Shown: positions 1 to 7,483, counted from the first letter of the stretch. The stretch: DNA of 14,542 nt from DATBMY01 sp036554605 (GCA_036554605.1 DATBMY010000177.1:1-14542), one strand, 5' to 3'. Program-made: numbers and translations. Notes: generated by a model not told the origin, from the sequence alone.

Positions 1-1
1 G

Positions 2-184
2 CTCAAGGCTGGAAATCGAGTCCTGGTAGAAGTCCGCGTGGAGAGGATGAACTTGAATAGACCTCTGAGAGCCTCTCGCGAGGCGGTCCTCGCGCCCGGC
101 GATAATTATTTCGATATACAAGTTGGGAGGGCTGACCTGGATACGCCTCCCGACAGGCGCCGCCCCCGCCGTCAGCGTCCTTGA
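2..184 (+). CDS. Possible 3' end of an unidentified gene (partial)
   Basis: The second forward frame is open from the window edge to a TGA at 182-184, giving about 60 residues. The readable part has alternating hydrophobic residues (VLVEVRVERM, then a stretch with NYFDIQVG) that would suit a beta-strand domain. It ends in an Arg/Pro-rich tail (PPDRRRPRRQRP). I do not recognise the family. No start is visible because the frame runs off the left edge. An open frame of this length can occur by chance in GC-rich DNA, so this is a tentative call based on frame openness and plausible composition only. Confidence 0.3.
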   Translation, partial: LKAGNRVLVEVRVERMNLNRPLRASREAVLAPGDNYFDIQVGRADLDTPPDRRRPRRQRP

Positions 185-279
185 ATGTGGAGAAAGTAGA
201 GTGTACACATTAAGAGCGCGCCACGAGCAGCCTGAAGGTTGAACTCTCTCCCCTCATTATTGCCGCTATATCATAATCA
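185..279. other. Non-coding stretch upstream of the 78-residue gene
   Basis: If the partial frame at 2-184 is not real, everything from 1 to 374 is without a gene. I see no RNA gene, tandem repeat or strong hairpin here. The sequence becomes AT-richer towards 280, as expected ahead of a promoter. Confidence 0.4.
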
Positions 280-309
280 TTGAAAACGCGCGGCGGGTTC
301 TGGTAAGCT
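280..309 (+). promoter_or_regulatory. Candidate sigma-70-type promoter for the 78-residue gene
   Basis: TTGAAA at 280-285 is followed after 18 bp by TAAGCT at 304-309. The arrangement matches the candidate promoter before the Rieske gene (TTGAAA, 18 bp, TAAGAT). Transcription would begin near 316 and give a leader of about 60 nt. The -10 match is weak, so this is a candidate only. Confidence 0.35.
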
Positions 310-374
310 TAGGCTTTGTTTAACACACATTATTCTTATCATGGTCTATTAAGATCGAAAGGAGTCGACAGGTA

Positions 375-611
375 ATGGCAACAAGAAGAGGAGCAGCGCG
401 CGCCGTGCGGCTTAACTGCCCGAAATGCGCGGAGGGGTTTACGGTCGTCGCTTTCTTGTCTCAGGGGATTGACGCCTCGGAGTACTGGAAGGCGCGCGCC
501 GAAGAGCACGACTGCACTGCGCATGCTAAGATGCTCGATTCAGTCCGCAAGGCCGACGGCACTAAGAACCCGCTCAAGGCTTCGAAGGCTGCCGCGCGCG
601 GCAAGAAGTGA
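375..611 (+). CDS. Small basic protein with a CxxC motif, function unknown
   Basis: The frame encodes 78 residues. The ATG at 375 follows an AAAGGAG ribosome binding site at 358-364 by 10 nt, and the TGA stop is followed about 30 bp later by a strong hairpin terminator, so it looks like a real single-gene unit. Residues 15-18 are CPKC, and a downstream HDC (about 45-47) with a further His at 50 could complete a small zinc-binding site; that coordination is an inference. The N-terminus (TRRGAARAVR) and C-terminus (KASKAAARGKK) are strongly basic, which would fit a nucleic-acid-binding or ribosome-associated role but does not prove one. There is no signal peptide or membrane segment. It is the only confident plus-strand gene in the window, and it converges on lipA. 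I do not recognise a named family. Confidence 0.72.
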   Translation: MATRRGAARAVRLNCPKCAEGFTVVAFLSQGIDASEYWKARAEEHDCTAHAKMLDSVRKADGTKNPLKASKAAARGKK

Positions 612-640
612 TCCGAGCGCGATCAGCTTTATAAATCATC

Positions 641-668
641 AAGGGCCGGTCTTTTTTGACCGGCCCTT
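641..668 (+). terminator. Rho-independent terminator between convergent genes
   Basis: An 11-bp perfect stem (AAGGGCCGGTC at 641-651, GACCGGCCCTT at 658-668) closes a TTTTTT loop and is followed on the plus strand by a pyrimidine-rich TCTCTTATCCCT. It lies between the 78-residue gene and the stop of lipA (673-675), so it can end the plus-strand transcript. Read on the minus strand it directly follows the lipA stop, but without a U-tract, so termination in that direction is less certain. Confidence 0.8.
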
Positions 669-672
669 TCTC

Positions 673-1653
673 TTATCCCTCGCGCCCCTTTAACTGGACG
701 AGTCCGGACGCGGGCATCATCGATGCCGCCTCTTTCCACTTCATAAATACCGGGTCGTTGCTATAATCGGCGGCCTCCGCCACGCCGTTCGTGTGGCGGC
801 CCGCGTGATATGAGCTGCGCACGAGCGGCCCGGACTCGACATAGCGAAAGCCCATCTCCAGAGCCTCTTTGCGCAGATAATCGAACTCTTCGGGCGAGTA
901 ATATTTCTCTATCGGAATATGCTTCGGCGTAGGCGCAAGGTACTGGCCGACGGTCAAAATATCGCAGCCCGTCTCGCTCAGGTCGCGAAATGTCTCAAGC
1001 AGCTCATCTACTGTCTCGCCCAGTCCTACCATAAGACCCGATTTTGTAAGCAGCGGGAACTCGCGCTTGCTCGCGCCGGCGCGCCTGAGCAGTTCAAGCG
1101 TCTGCTCGTAGCGCGCGTCGGGCCGGACCCGTTTGTACAGGCGCGGGACCGTCTCGGTGTTGTGATTGAGAACGTCCGGCCTCGCTCGTAGCACCTCGCC
1201 GAGCGCCGCTTCATTGCCGCAAAAATCAGGGATCAACACCTCGACTCGGGTGCCGGGATTGAGGTGACGAATCCAGCGTATAGTCTCCGCGAAATGGCCC
1301 GCGCCGCCATCCTCCATCTCGTCACGATTAACGCTAGTCACGACGGCGTGGCGAACGCCAAGGCGGCTGACCGCCTCTCCTACGTGGCGCGGCTCGTCGG
1401 GGTCAATCGCGCGCGGCTTGCCCTTAGTCACCGCGCAGAACCCGCAGTGGCGCGTGCATATATCGCCAAGGATCATGAAAGTCGCGGTGCCTTCCGACCA
1501 GCACTCGAATATATTTGGGCAGCGTGCCTCCTGGCATACTGTGTGAAGGCTCAGGTCATTAATCATCTGCCCGATCTGGTCGAAAGATTCGTTTGCGCGA
1601 ATTCTTACTTTTAACCACTCGGGGCGCGGCCCATTCAGCTTCGGTTTCGCCAT
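673..1653 (-). CDS. lipA: Lipoyl synthase
   Basis: LipA is a radical SAM enzyme that inserts two sulfur atoms into the octanoyl group on lipoyl domains, the last step of lipoate biosynthesis; it acts in the cytoplasm. The 326-residue product has the usual family length. The auxiliary-cluster motif CX4CX5C is at Cys40, Cys45 and Cys51, and the radical SAM motif CX3CX2C is at Cys66, Cys70 and Cys73 (CTRHCGFC). The C-terminal RSSYH segment supplies the conserved serine that ligates the auxiliary cluster. The ATG at 1653 has a purine-rich AAGAGGCAAGAG upstream, and the protein starts as the family does. It probably has its own promoter at 1685-1713, because the efflux gene upstream ends in a terminator. 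Its partner lipB lies about 5 kb upstream in transcription order, with the efflux pair between them. Confidence 0.97.
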   Translation of the reverse strand: MAKPKLNGPRPEWLKVRIRANESFDQIGQMINDLSLHTVCQEARCPNIFECWSEGTATFMILGDICTRHCGFCAVTKGKPRAIDPDEPRHVGEAVSRLGVRHAVVTSVNRDEMEDGGAGHFAETIRWIRHLNPGTRVEVLIPDFCGNEAALGEVLRARPDVLNHNTETVPRLYKRVRPDARYEQTLELLRRAGASKREFPLLTKSGLMVGLGETVDELLETFRDLSETGCDILTVGQYLAPTPKHIPIEKYYSPEEFDYLRKEALEMGFRYVESGPLVRSSYHAGRHTNGVAEAADYSNDPVFMKWKEAASMMPASGLVQLKGREG

Positions 1654-1684
1654 AGCTCTTGCCTCTTATAATTGCTCAACTTCT

Positions 1685-1713
1685 ATTCTGACCTGGATGG
1701 GCGCTCGTCACAA
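1685..1713 (-). promoter_or_regulatory. Candidate promoter for lipA
   Basis: On the minus strand, TTGTGA (1713-1708) is followed after 17 bp by CAGAAT (1690-1685). Both hexamers match the sigma-70 consensus at four of six positions. It sits between the efflux-operon terminator and lipA, where a new promoter would be expected. Confidence 0.3.
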
Positions 1714-1731
1714 GGGCGCGCGATTAGCAAA

Positions 1732-1760
1732 TAAAAAGGGCGGTCTTGAGTGACCGCCCT
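1732..1760 (-). terminator. Rho-independent terminator of the efflux genes
   Basis: Read on the minus strand, a perfect 9-bp stem (AGGGCGGTC / GACCGCCCT) with a 6-nt loop is followed directly by TTTTTAT. This is a textbook intrinsic terminator, about 30 bp after the stop codon of the RND permease. It separates the efflux unit from lipA. Confidence 0.88.
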
Positions 1761-1787
1761 CGTTTGCTTCGATCTTCGGCCTCGCGC

Positions 1788-4700
1788 TCAATCGCCGCTG
1801 CCCGCGCCTACCTTCACGTCTTCGCTGGTTTCGGCCTTGCCTTCAAACTCTGAGACGATCTCGTCCATCTCCGACCGCCTCCGGCGGCGCGAAAAGATCG
1901 ACCCGAACTTCTCTCTAATCGGATGTGTCAGCGCATAGACGCTGCCGGCGAACCGCCGCCACGCGGTCGTTTGCGCCACGTCGTCGAGCAGCGAGTAAGC
2001 GACCGGCGTGACGATCAAGGTCAGCAACAGCGAAAGCGTCTGCCCGCCTATGACCACAACCGCGATCGCGCGGCGCTCGTCGGCCCCGGGGCCGGTCCCC
2101 AGCGCGAGCGGAAGCATGCCGGCCACGAGCGCGAGCGTCGTCATGAGGATCGGCCGCAGGCGGTCGCGGTTAGCCTGTATTATCGCGTCAAAGCGGACCA
2201 TGCCATGCCGCCGCAAATTGTTCATGTGGTCGATCTGAAGAATAGAGTTCTTTTTAACGACGCCGAACAAGACGAGTATGCCGAGCGCGGAATAGAGATT
2301 CAACGTGTTGCCCGTCGCCCAAAGCGATAGGAGCGCGAACGGGATCGACAGCGGCAAGCTCAACAGAATAGTAAACGGGTGAACTATCGATTCGAACTGC
2401 GAGGCCAGAATCATGTACATGAAGACTACCGAGAGCAAGAATGCCCAGATGAACTCGTTAAAAGTGCGCTCGAGCTCGCGCGCGCTTCCCGACACGGATG
2501 TGGTGTACCCGGCCGGCATGTTCATCCTCGCCGCCTCCTCGCGCAGCGCCTGCAACCTGTCGGCGAGCGCATAGCCCGGCGCGACCGACGCGCGCAAAGA
2601 GACCTGCCGCTGCCGGTCGAGGCGGTCGATGCGCGAGGCGGTCTTGGTCGGGGTGATGGTGACCAGGTTGTCGAGCCGCGCAAGCTGATTGTTCTGGCGC
2701 GGAACGTAAAGGCGCGCTATCGTGTCCGGATCGTTGCGCTGACCTTCATTCAGTCGTATCTGCACGTCGTAATCTTCGTTCAGCGACAGATCATGAAAGC
2801 GCGACACGCGCTGGTCGCCGCCGACCATCAGGCGCAGCGCGCTCGCCACATCATCGGTCGAAACGCCGAGGTCGGCCGCGCGCGCGCGGTCTATCTCGAC
2901 CCGCAGCTCCGGCTTGTCGAGCCTCAGCGTCGTATCGGCATCGACTATGCCCAGCTCGGGGGCGCGCTGCCTCAACTGTTCGGCGTAGGCCGCGAGCTGT
3001 TCGAGGTCCGGCCCGCGCAGCACGAAGTCTATCTCGGAAAAACCGCCGCCCAGGTTGACCGACCGCGCGTTGCGCACCGACGAGCGCACGTCTTTGAATT
3101 TACGCAGCCGCGTGCGTATCTCCTGCATCACGTCGCGCTGGCTGTAGTTATTGCGAAAAGCGGCGAGCGGCTCGCCTGAGAATATTCCTTTGACGAGCCG
3201 TGAAAACGAGAACGTGCGTTCCTCGATAGGCGTTATGCGAACGTAGGCGCGCCCCTGGTTGATGCCGCCGAGGAATCCTCCGCCGGCCGACGCCAGCACC
3301 AGCTCGACGCCCGGCGTCGTGCGAATCTCATGCTCGACCGCGAGCATAACGTCGTTTATCGAGGCGAGGCTCGTGCCTTCCTGCGCGTTGAGGTTTACGT
3401 CGAACTCGCCTTCATCCACATCGGTCGGGATGAAGTCTTGCCTGACCATGCCGTACAGCGGCACGGACGAGAATATGACGGCGAGCCCTATCATCGCGAT
3501 TATCGCGCGGCGGTGCATCGCATGCGTCAGCATCCACGTATAGCTGCGATCAATCAGGCTGTAAAACCCGCGCCGCGAGCGGGCCTCGTCCCCGTGCGAG
3601 GAGCCCTCCGCTTTTAGCAGCCGCGCGCTCATCATCGGCGTGAGCGTAAAGGAGACGAGCAAGCTGACCATGATGGCCACGGCCGCCGTTATGCCGAACT
3701 GGTAAAGGAAGCGGCCCGATACGCTCGACATGAAAGAGACCGGGATGAATATGACAACGAGCGAGAACGTCGTCGCCATGACCGCGAGCCCGATCTCGGC
3801 GGTCGCGGCCTTAGCCGCCTCGAACGGGCGCATCTTCTTCTCTTCGACGAAGCGAAAGATGTTTTCGAGCACAACTATCGCGTCGTCGATGACGACGCCG
3901 ACCATCAGCACCAGCGCGAGCATCGTCACCGAATTGAGCGTGAAGTCGAGCGCGCGCATCATGCCGAACGTGGCGATAACAGACGTAGGTATGGCTATGC
4001 CCGCGATGATCGTCGCCCGCCAGTTGCGCATAAAGGCGAAGACCACGAGACAGGCGAGTATGCTGCCCAGTATCAGGTGCAAGTTGATCTCGTGCAGCGC
4101 GGCGTAAATGTATCGCGACTGGTCGCGAATGACTTCGAGCTTGACGTCCGTGGGCAGTTGCGGGCTCACGCGCGCGAGCGCGGCCTTTATCCCCTCGATC
4201 ACCTCCACGGTATTCGCGCCCGACTGCCGGCGCACTTCGAGCGACACGGTCGGCACGCCATTGAGGCGCGAAAGCGAGCGCTGCTCTTTCGTCCCGTCCT
4301 CGATTCTCGCCACGTCCCTGAGCTTTATGGGCACGCCGTTTATCTGAGCGATGACCAGCTCGTCAAACGTCTTCGGATCGATGACCCGCCCCATGGTGCG
4401 AAGCGTCTGCTCGCGCGGGCCTTGAGTGACGTTTCCGCCGGGGATGTCGGCATTCTGGCTGACGATGGCGCTGCGAACGGACGTTATAGGTATCTGATAG
4501 GCGGCCAGGCGGTCGGCGTCGACCCAGATGTTTATCGCGCGGCCCAGGCCCCCGACTATCTCTATCTCGCCCACGCCCGTCGACCGTTCAAGCTGCGGCT
4601 TGACTATCTTATCGGCGATCTCGGTCAGCTCTCGCACCGACCGGTCGGCCGAAAGCGCGATACTCATGACGGCCTGAGAATCATTATTGAACTTCGAGAC

Positions 4701-5084
4701 GACCGGCGGGTCGGTGTCCCTCGGAAGGTCGCGTATGACCGATGCGATGCGGTCGCGCACGTCCTGGGCGGCGGTGTCGATGTCACGCTCGAGATTGAAC
4801 GTGGCTATGACAAACGACGAGCCGCTCCCCGATATAGAGCGAAGCTCTTGTATGCCCTCGACCGTGTTTACGGCCTCTTCGATCTTTTGCGAGATGGTCG
4901 TCTCTACCTCTTCGGGCGACGCGCCCGGCAAGCTCGTGCGCACGCTGACCGTTGGGAGGTCGAACGACGGGAAGCGATCAACGCCAAGGCGGAAGTAACT
5001 GGCCGCCCCGACTACTACGAGCGCCAGCACTATCATCGCCGCGAAGACCGGCCTGCGAATACAAATATCTGCGAGCTTCTGCAT
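1788..5084 (-). CDS. RND multidrug efflux permease (AcrB/HAE1-type)
   Basis: This 1098-residue inner-membrane proton antiporter belongs to the tripartite RND efflux family; substrates cannot be read from the sequence. It starts with the usual MQKLADICIRRPVF and first membrane helix (12-30), then a periplasmic porter domain. TM4 carries the proton-relay pair Asp400-Asp401 (GVVIDDAIVVLENI), and a second periplasmic domain spans roughly 550-870. TM10 carries the conserved lysine at 944/945 (GVVKKNSILQIDH). The protein is longer than AcrB by about 50 residues because of a charged C-terminal tail with five arginines (1066-1070) followed by a Glu/Asp-rich stretch. The adaptor gene ends 76 bp upstream and the gap is a repeat array. 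The ATG at 5084 is preceded by a close GAGG that lies inside a small hairpin of that array. No outer-membrane channel gene is present nearby. Confidence 0.96.
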   Translation of the reverse strand: MQKLADICIRRPVFAAMIVLALVVVGAASYFRLGVDRFPSFDLPTVSVRTSLPGASPEEVETTISQKIEEAVNTVEGIQELRSISGSGSSFVIATFNLERDIDTAAQDVRDRIASVIRDLPRDTDPPVVSKFNNDSQAVMSIALSADRSVRELTEIADKIVKPQLERSTGVGEIEIVGGLGRAINIWVDADRLAAYQIPITSVRSAIVSQNADIPGGNVTQGPREQTLRTMGRVIDPKTFDELVIAQINGVPIKLRDVARIEDGTKEQRSLSRLNGVPTVSLEVRRQSGANTVEVIEGIKAALARVSPQLPTDVKLEVIRDQSRYIYAALHEINLHLILGSILACLVVFAFMRNWRATIIAGIAIPTSVIATFGMMRALDFTLNSVTMLALVLMVGVVIDDAIVVLENIFRFVEEKKMRPFEAAKAATAEIGLAVMATTFSLVVIFIPVSFMSSVSGRFLYQFGITAAVAIMVSLLVSFTLTPMMSARLLKAEGSSHGDEARSRRGFYSLIDRSYTWMLTHAMHRRAIIAMIGLAVIFSSVPLYGMVRQDFIPTDVDEGEFDVNLNAQEGTSLASINDVMLAVEHEIRTTPGVELVLASAGGGFLGGINQGRAYVRITPIEERTFSFSRLVKGIFSGEPLAAFRNNYSQRDVMQEIRTRLRKFKDVRSSVRNARSVNLGGGFSEIDFVLRGPDLEQLAAYAEQLRQRAPELGIVDADTTLRLDKPELRVEIDRARAADLGVSTDDVASALRLMVGGDQRVSRFHDLSLNEDYDVQIRLNEGQRNDPDTIARLYVPRQNNQLARLDNLVTITPTKTASRIDRLDRQRQVSLRASVAPGYALADRLQALREEAARMNMPAGYTTSVSGSARELERTFNEFIWAFLLSVVFMYMILASQFESIVHPFTILLSLPLSIPFALLSLWATGNTLNLYSALGILVLFGVVKKNSILQIDHMNNLRRHGMVRFDAIIQANRDRLRPILMTTLALVAGMLPLALGTGPGADERRAIAVVVIGGQTLSLLLTLIVTPVAYSLLDDVAQTTAWRRFAGSVYALTHPIREKFGSIFSRRRRRSEMDEIVSEFEGKAETSEDVKVGAGSGD

Positions 5085-5086
5085 AA

Positions 5087-5165
5087 TCCTCAGGACTGAG
5101 GACCGAGGACTGAAGAGTGAGCAGTACTGCTTTTACCCAATCCTCAATACTCGGTCCTGATTACT
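5087..5165 (-). repeat. Mirrored heptamer array between adaptor and RND permease
   Basis: The gap is built from degenerate 7-bp units in two inverted arms. On the plus strand the left arm (5092-5126) has units such as AGGACTG and AGGACCG; the right arm (about 5137-5165) has units such as GGTCCTG and ATTACTC. AGGACCGAG (5099-5107) and CTCGGTCCT (5150-5158) are perfect inverted copies. Near the centre is a 10-bp palindrome, GCAGTACTGC (5121-5130). The TAA stop of the adaptor (5161-5163) falls within the last unit. Next to the RND start, TCCTCA/TGAGGA (5087-5102) can form a local 6-bp hairpin that covers the GAGG ribosome-binding sequence. Comparable to STRR heptanucleotide repeats of cyanobacteria; the function is unknown. 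Confidence 0.75.
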
Positions 5166-6414
5166 CCGTGATAGAGACCGGCTGCCCCGATTGCAGGTTG
5201 CCGGGATTGACGATGACCAGATCGCCTGCGCTGACGCCGGATAAGACTTCGGTCCAATCGCCCGCCCGCCGGCCGGTGGTGATCGGTTTTTCGACCGCTT
5301 TGCCTTCCTGCACCATGATGACCTTCTCTATGCCGGCGAAGGTCACGACGGCGTTTGTCGGCACGGCGAGCGCAAGGCCGGAATCATCCGTCACAATGTC
5401 GGCGCGCGCAAAAGAGCCCGGCCTGAGCGCGCCGTTATTTCGCACCTCCGCCTCCACTATCAGCACGCGATTTTCCGCCGTGATAGTAGGGCTGATCCGA
5501 ACTATCTGGCCGGTGTAAGCGTTAGAATCGCCCTCGACCGACACGCGTACCTGCTGTCCCTGGCGTACGCTGCGCGACTCGCGCTCGGGGACCTCGACGC
5601 GAAGCCTGAGCGGGTCGTTGCGAACGATGGTGACGACGGGGGCTCCGGGGGCGAGGTATTCGCCTTGATTGGCGGTGCGCTGCTTCACCATCCCATCAAA
5701 GGGGGCGGCTATGGTTGTGTCTTTAAGCTGCTGGCGCGCGATCTCAAGCTCCGAGCGCCGCTGCACGACGAGCGCCTGGCGGTTGCGAACCTCTTCGATG
5801 GCGTCCTGGTACTGGTTGAGCGCGACCTTGTATTCAGCCTCCGAAGTGTCGAACTGCGCGCGGCTTATTATCCCCTGCGCAAGCAGCGTCTGGTTGCGCG
5901 CGCGCTTCAAAGTTGCCTCTTCGAGGCGGGCCTTCTCCTGGCGCACCGTGCTTGTATTTTCAGGAACAACCTGATCGTCCGTGCCATCGGGCGAGAGCCC
6001 TACGCGAGCCCGCGCCTGCGCGAGTGCGGCCTCGGCCTGTTTGAGGCGCAGGGTGTAATCCTGCTGCTCAAGCTGCGCGATGACCTGGCCCTTGCGAACC
6101 GCGCTCCCCAGATCAACCGCGAGAGACCGCACGCGACCCGCTACTTTCGCGCTCACCGTCGCTTCATCATAGGCGGCCAGCGTGCCCGTCACGCTTATTG
6201 CTCGCTCCATAGGCATCTGGGAGACGCTGACTGTCTTGACCTGTCGCGGCTCGCGCCCTTCGCCCCCGGGATTGTTTCTCGCCGACACGGGGCTGCCGTC
6301 CTTACACGACGAGCCCGCCGCCCAGACCGCGAGCACGCATGCGAAGGCGATAATGTTGCGCGAGCGCAAGGATAAACCGGCTTTAATGTTTTTCCGTATA
6401 AAGACAAATAACAT
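5161..6414 (-). CDS. RND efflux membrane-fusion (periplasmic adaptor) protein
   Basis: The 417-residue product is an HlyD/AcrA-type adaptor that would link the RND permease downstream to an outer-membrane channel. A hydrophobic segment at about 21-35 (IIAFACVLAVWAAG) ends in GSSC37, a weak lipobox, so it may be a lipoprotein or stay anchored by this helix. The barrel-sandwich (biotinyl-lipoyl-like) half-motifs are at about 85-118 (VSAKVAGRVRSL) and 233-262 (IAAPFDGMVKQR), flanking a long coiled-coil hairpin (120-232). Beta-barrel and membrane-proximal domains follow (about 268-415). The start is uncertain: the ATG at 6414 has an AAAGGAG (6440-6434), but it is 19 nt away, and a TTG at codon 16 is another option. 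A TATAAT (6446-6441) could be its promoter. Confidence 0.93.
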   Translation of the reverse strand: MLFVFIRKNIKAGLSLRSRNIIAFACVLAVWAAGSSCKDGSPVSARNNPGGEGREPRQVKTVSVSQMPMERAISVTGTLAAYDEATVSAKVAGRVRSLAVDLGSAVRKGQVIAQLEQQDYTLRLKQAEAALAQARARVGLSPDGTDDQVVPENTSTVRQEKARLEEATLKRARNQTLLAQGIISRAQFDTSEAEYKVALNQYQDAIEEVRNRQALVVQRRSELEIARQQLKDTTIAAPFDGMVKQRTANQGEYLAPGAPVVTIVRNDPLRLRVEVPERESRSVRQGQQVRVSVEGDSNAYTGQIVRISPTITAENRVLIVEAEVRNNGALRPGSFARADIVTDDSGLALAVPTNAVVTFAGIEKVIMVQEGKAVEKPITTGRRAGDWTEVLSGVSAGDLVIVNPGNLQSGQPVSITE

Positions 6415-6440
6415 GATTAATAACTTGGACCCGCTCCTTT

Positions 6441-6446
6441 ATTATA
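6441..6446 (-). promoter_or_regulatory. Candidate -10 box for the efflux pair
   Basis: A perfect TATAAT is read on the minus strand, 27 bp before the adaptor ATG at 6414. No convincing -35 hexamer lies 16-19 bp upstream. If used, transcription would start near 6434 and the leader would be only about 20 nt. The rest of the 278-bp gap between lipB and the adaptor holds no gene or repeat that I can support. Confidence 0.3.
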
Positions 6447-6692
6447 CGCAGGTTGAATGAACTTGATGTGCGAGGAAATGTTGTATTCCCATAAACCCGC
6501 TTGCTCGATTAATAAAAACGCATCATCAGCCATCCGGTTCCTATAAGCATCTACAAGCTCTGTCTGGCACAAGACGTATTATCTAGGATACAACAATCGT
6601 CCGCCATACATGAAGCCATCGGGCTTAAAGCTATTACGATTAGCCCCGCGAGCGGGTTACGGTTGAATGGTATGTGAGGGCAGTTATACCGG

Positions 6693-7445
6693 CTACGCGC
6701 CGTCGACAGAGGTATTGATAGTCAGATCGCGGTCAAAAACATCACCGAACTGCTTTGCGGCAACCGCGGCCACCTTGTCCAGGTCCAGGGAGCGGCCCAG
6801 CAGCCTCGCCATGGAAGTCACCCCTTTATCAGTAATGCCGCAGGGCACGATCATTTGAAAATAGCTGAGATTGGTATTTACGTTGAGCGCAAAGCCGTGG
6901 CTCGTCACCCAGCGCGCTATGCGGACGCCGATGGCGGCAAGCTTCTCATCGCCGACCCACACGCCCGTCAGCCCCGGTATTCGCCCCGCGCTGATCCCGT
7001 ATTCGGCGACGGTGCGAATCAGCACCTCTTCCAGATCCCGCACGTAGCGATGCACGTCGCAGCGGTCAGGTTTAAGATTGATTACGGGATAGCCTACAAG
7101 CTGGCCCGGCCCGTGATAGGTTACGTCGCCGCCCCGGCCGGTCTCGTGCACCTCGATTGCCCGCGCGCGAAGCTCCTCGGGCGTGGCCAGTATGTTCGCG
7201 CTGTTGGCCCCGCGCCCGAGCGTAAAGACCGGGGGGTGCTCAAGCAGGAAGAGTTGCTCGGATGCTTCGCCCTGGCGGAGCTGCTCGACCGCGCGCTCTT
7301 GAAGCCGCAACCCTTCCGAGTAGCCGACTCGCCCAAGCCAGTGGCCAGCAACAGAGACCAGGGGCCGGGGGTCTGTAGTCAGGGGCCGGAGATTCCCGGT
7401 CGCTAGCCGATTATCATCTTCGCCCGTGCCGGCCTTCATATTCAT
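6693..7445 (-). CDS. lipB: Lipoyl(octanoyl) transferase
   Basis: LipB moves octanoate from acyl carrier protein to the lysine of lipoyl domains, feeding LipA and here most obviously the E2 encoded just upstream. The 250-residue frame contains RGGDVTYHGPGQ (104-115), the catalytic lysine region GDEKLAAIGVRI (Lys169) and the catalytic cysteine in VPCGI (Cys202), all intact. The conserved fold begins near residue 36 (WLGRVGYSEGLRLQE). The preceding 30-odd residues have no family counterpart that I recognise and are partly encoded by the right arm of a heptamer repeat array. The only standard upstream starts are ATG at 7445 and at 7439, with weak ribosome binding sites (AGAGG about 14 nt away). 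I kept 7445. The stop of E2 is 38 bp upstream, so the gene is probably cotranscribed with the dehydrogenase. Confidence 0.95.
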   Translation of the reverse strand: MNMKAGTGEDDNRLATGNLRPLTTDPRPLVSVAGHWLGRVGYSEGLRLQERAVEQLRQGEASEQLFLLEHPPVFTLGRGANSANILATPEELRARAIEVHETGRGGDVTYHGPGQLVGYPVINLKPDRCDVHRYVRDLEEVLIRTVAEYGISAGRIPGLTGVWVGDEKLAAIGVRIARWVTSHGFALNVNTNLSYFQMIVPCGITDKGVTSMARLLGRSLDLDKVAAVAAKQFGDVFDRDLTINTSVDGA

Positions 7446-7481
7446 AAGTCCCTGACCTCTGACTTCTGGCCCCCGGCCACT
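7340..7481 (-). repeat. Mirrored heptamer array spanning the E2/lipB junction and lipB 5' end
   Basis: The E2-side arm (7447-7481, plus strand) is five clean 7-bp units, for example GACCTCT and GGCCACT. The opposite arm (7340-7387) has seven units, one of them shortened to 6 bp, for example AGTGGCC and AGGGGCC, in inverted orientation. AGTGGCC (7340-7346) is the exact reverse complement of GGCCACT (7475-7481). The spacer (7388-7446) holds the likely lipB start codon, so the second arm is translated into the LipB N-terminus. The array begins 3 bp after the E2 stop codon. Confidence 0.72.
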
Positions 7482-7483
7482 GC

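Noticed and set aside
2379..3179. A 266-codon plus-strand frame opposite the RND permease
   Set aside because: Antisense shadow rich in Arg and His, with no ribosome binding site or domain.
4077..5099. A 340-codon open frame on the plus strand opposite the RND permease
   Set aside because: It is antisense to a gene with clear family motifs, has no recognisable domain and ends in the repeat array. Long antisense frames are expected opposite GC-rich genes.
6434..6440. AAAGGAG as the ribosome binding site of the adaptor gene
   Set aside because: It is 19 nt from the ATG at 6414 and no in-frame start codon lies at normal distance. It is noted but not used to fix the start.
6640..6665. CCCG/CGGG hairpin after lipB as a terminator
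   Set aside because: The stem is only 4-5 bp, with a tiny loop and no U-tract on the minus strand.
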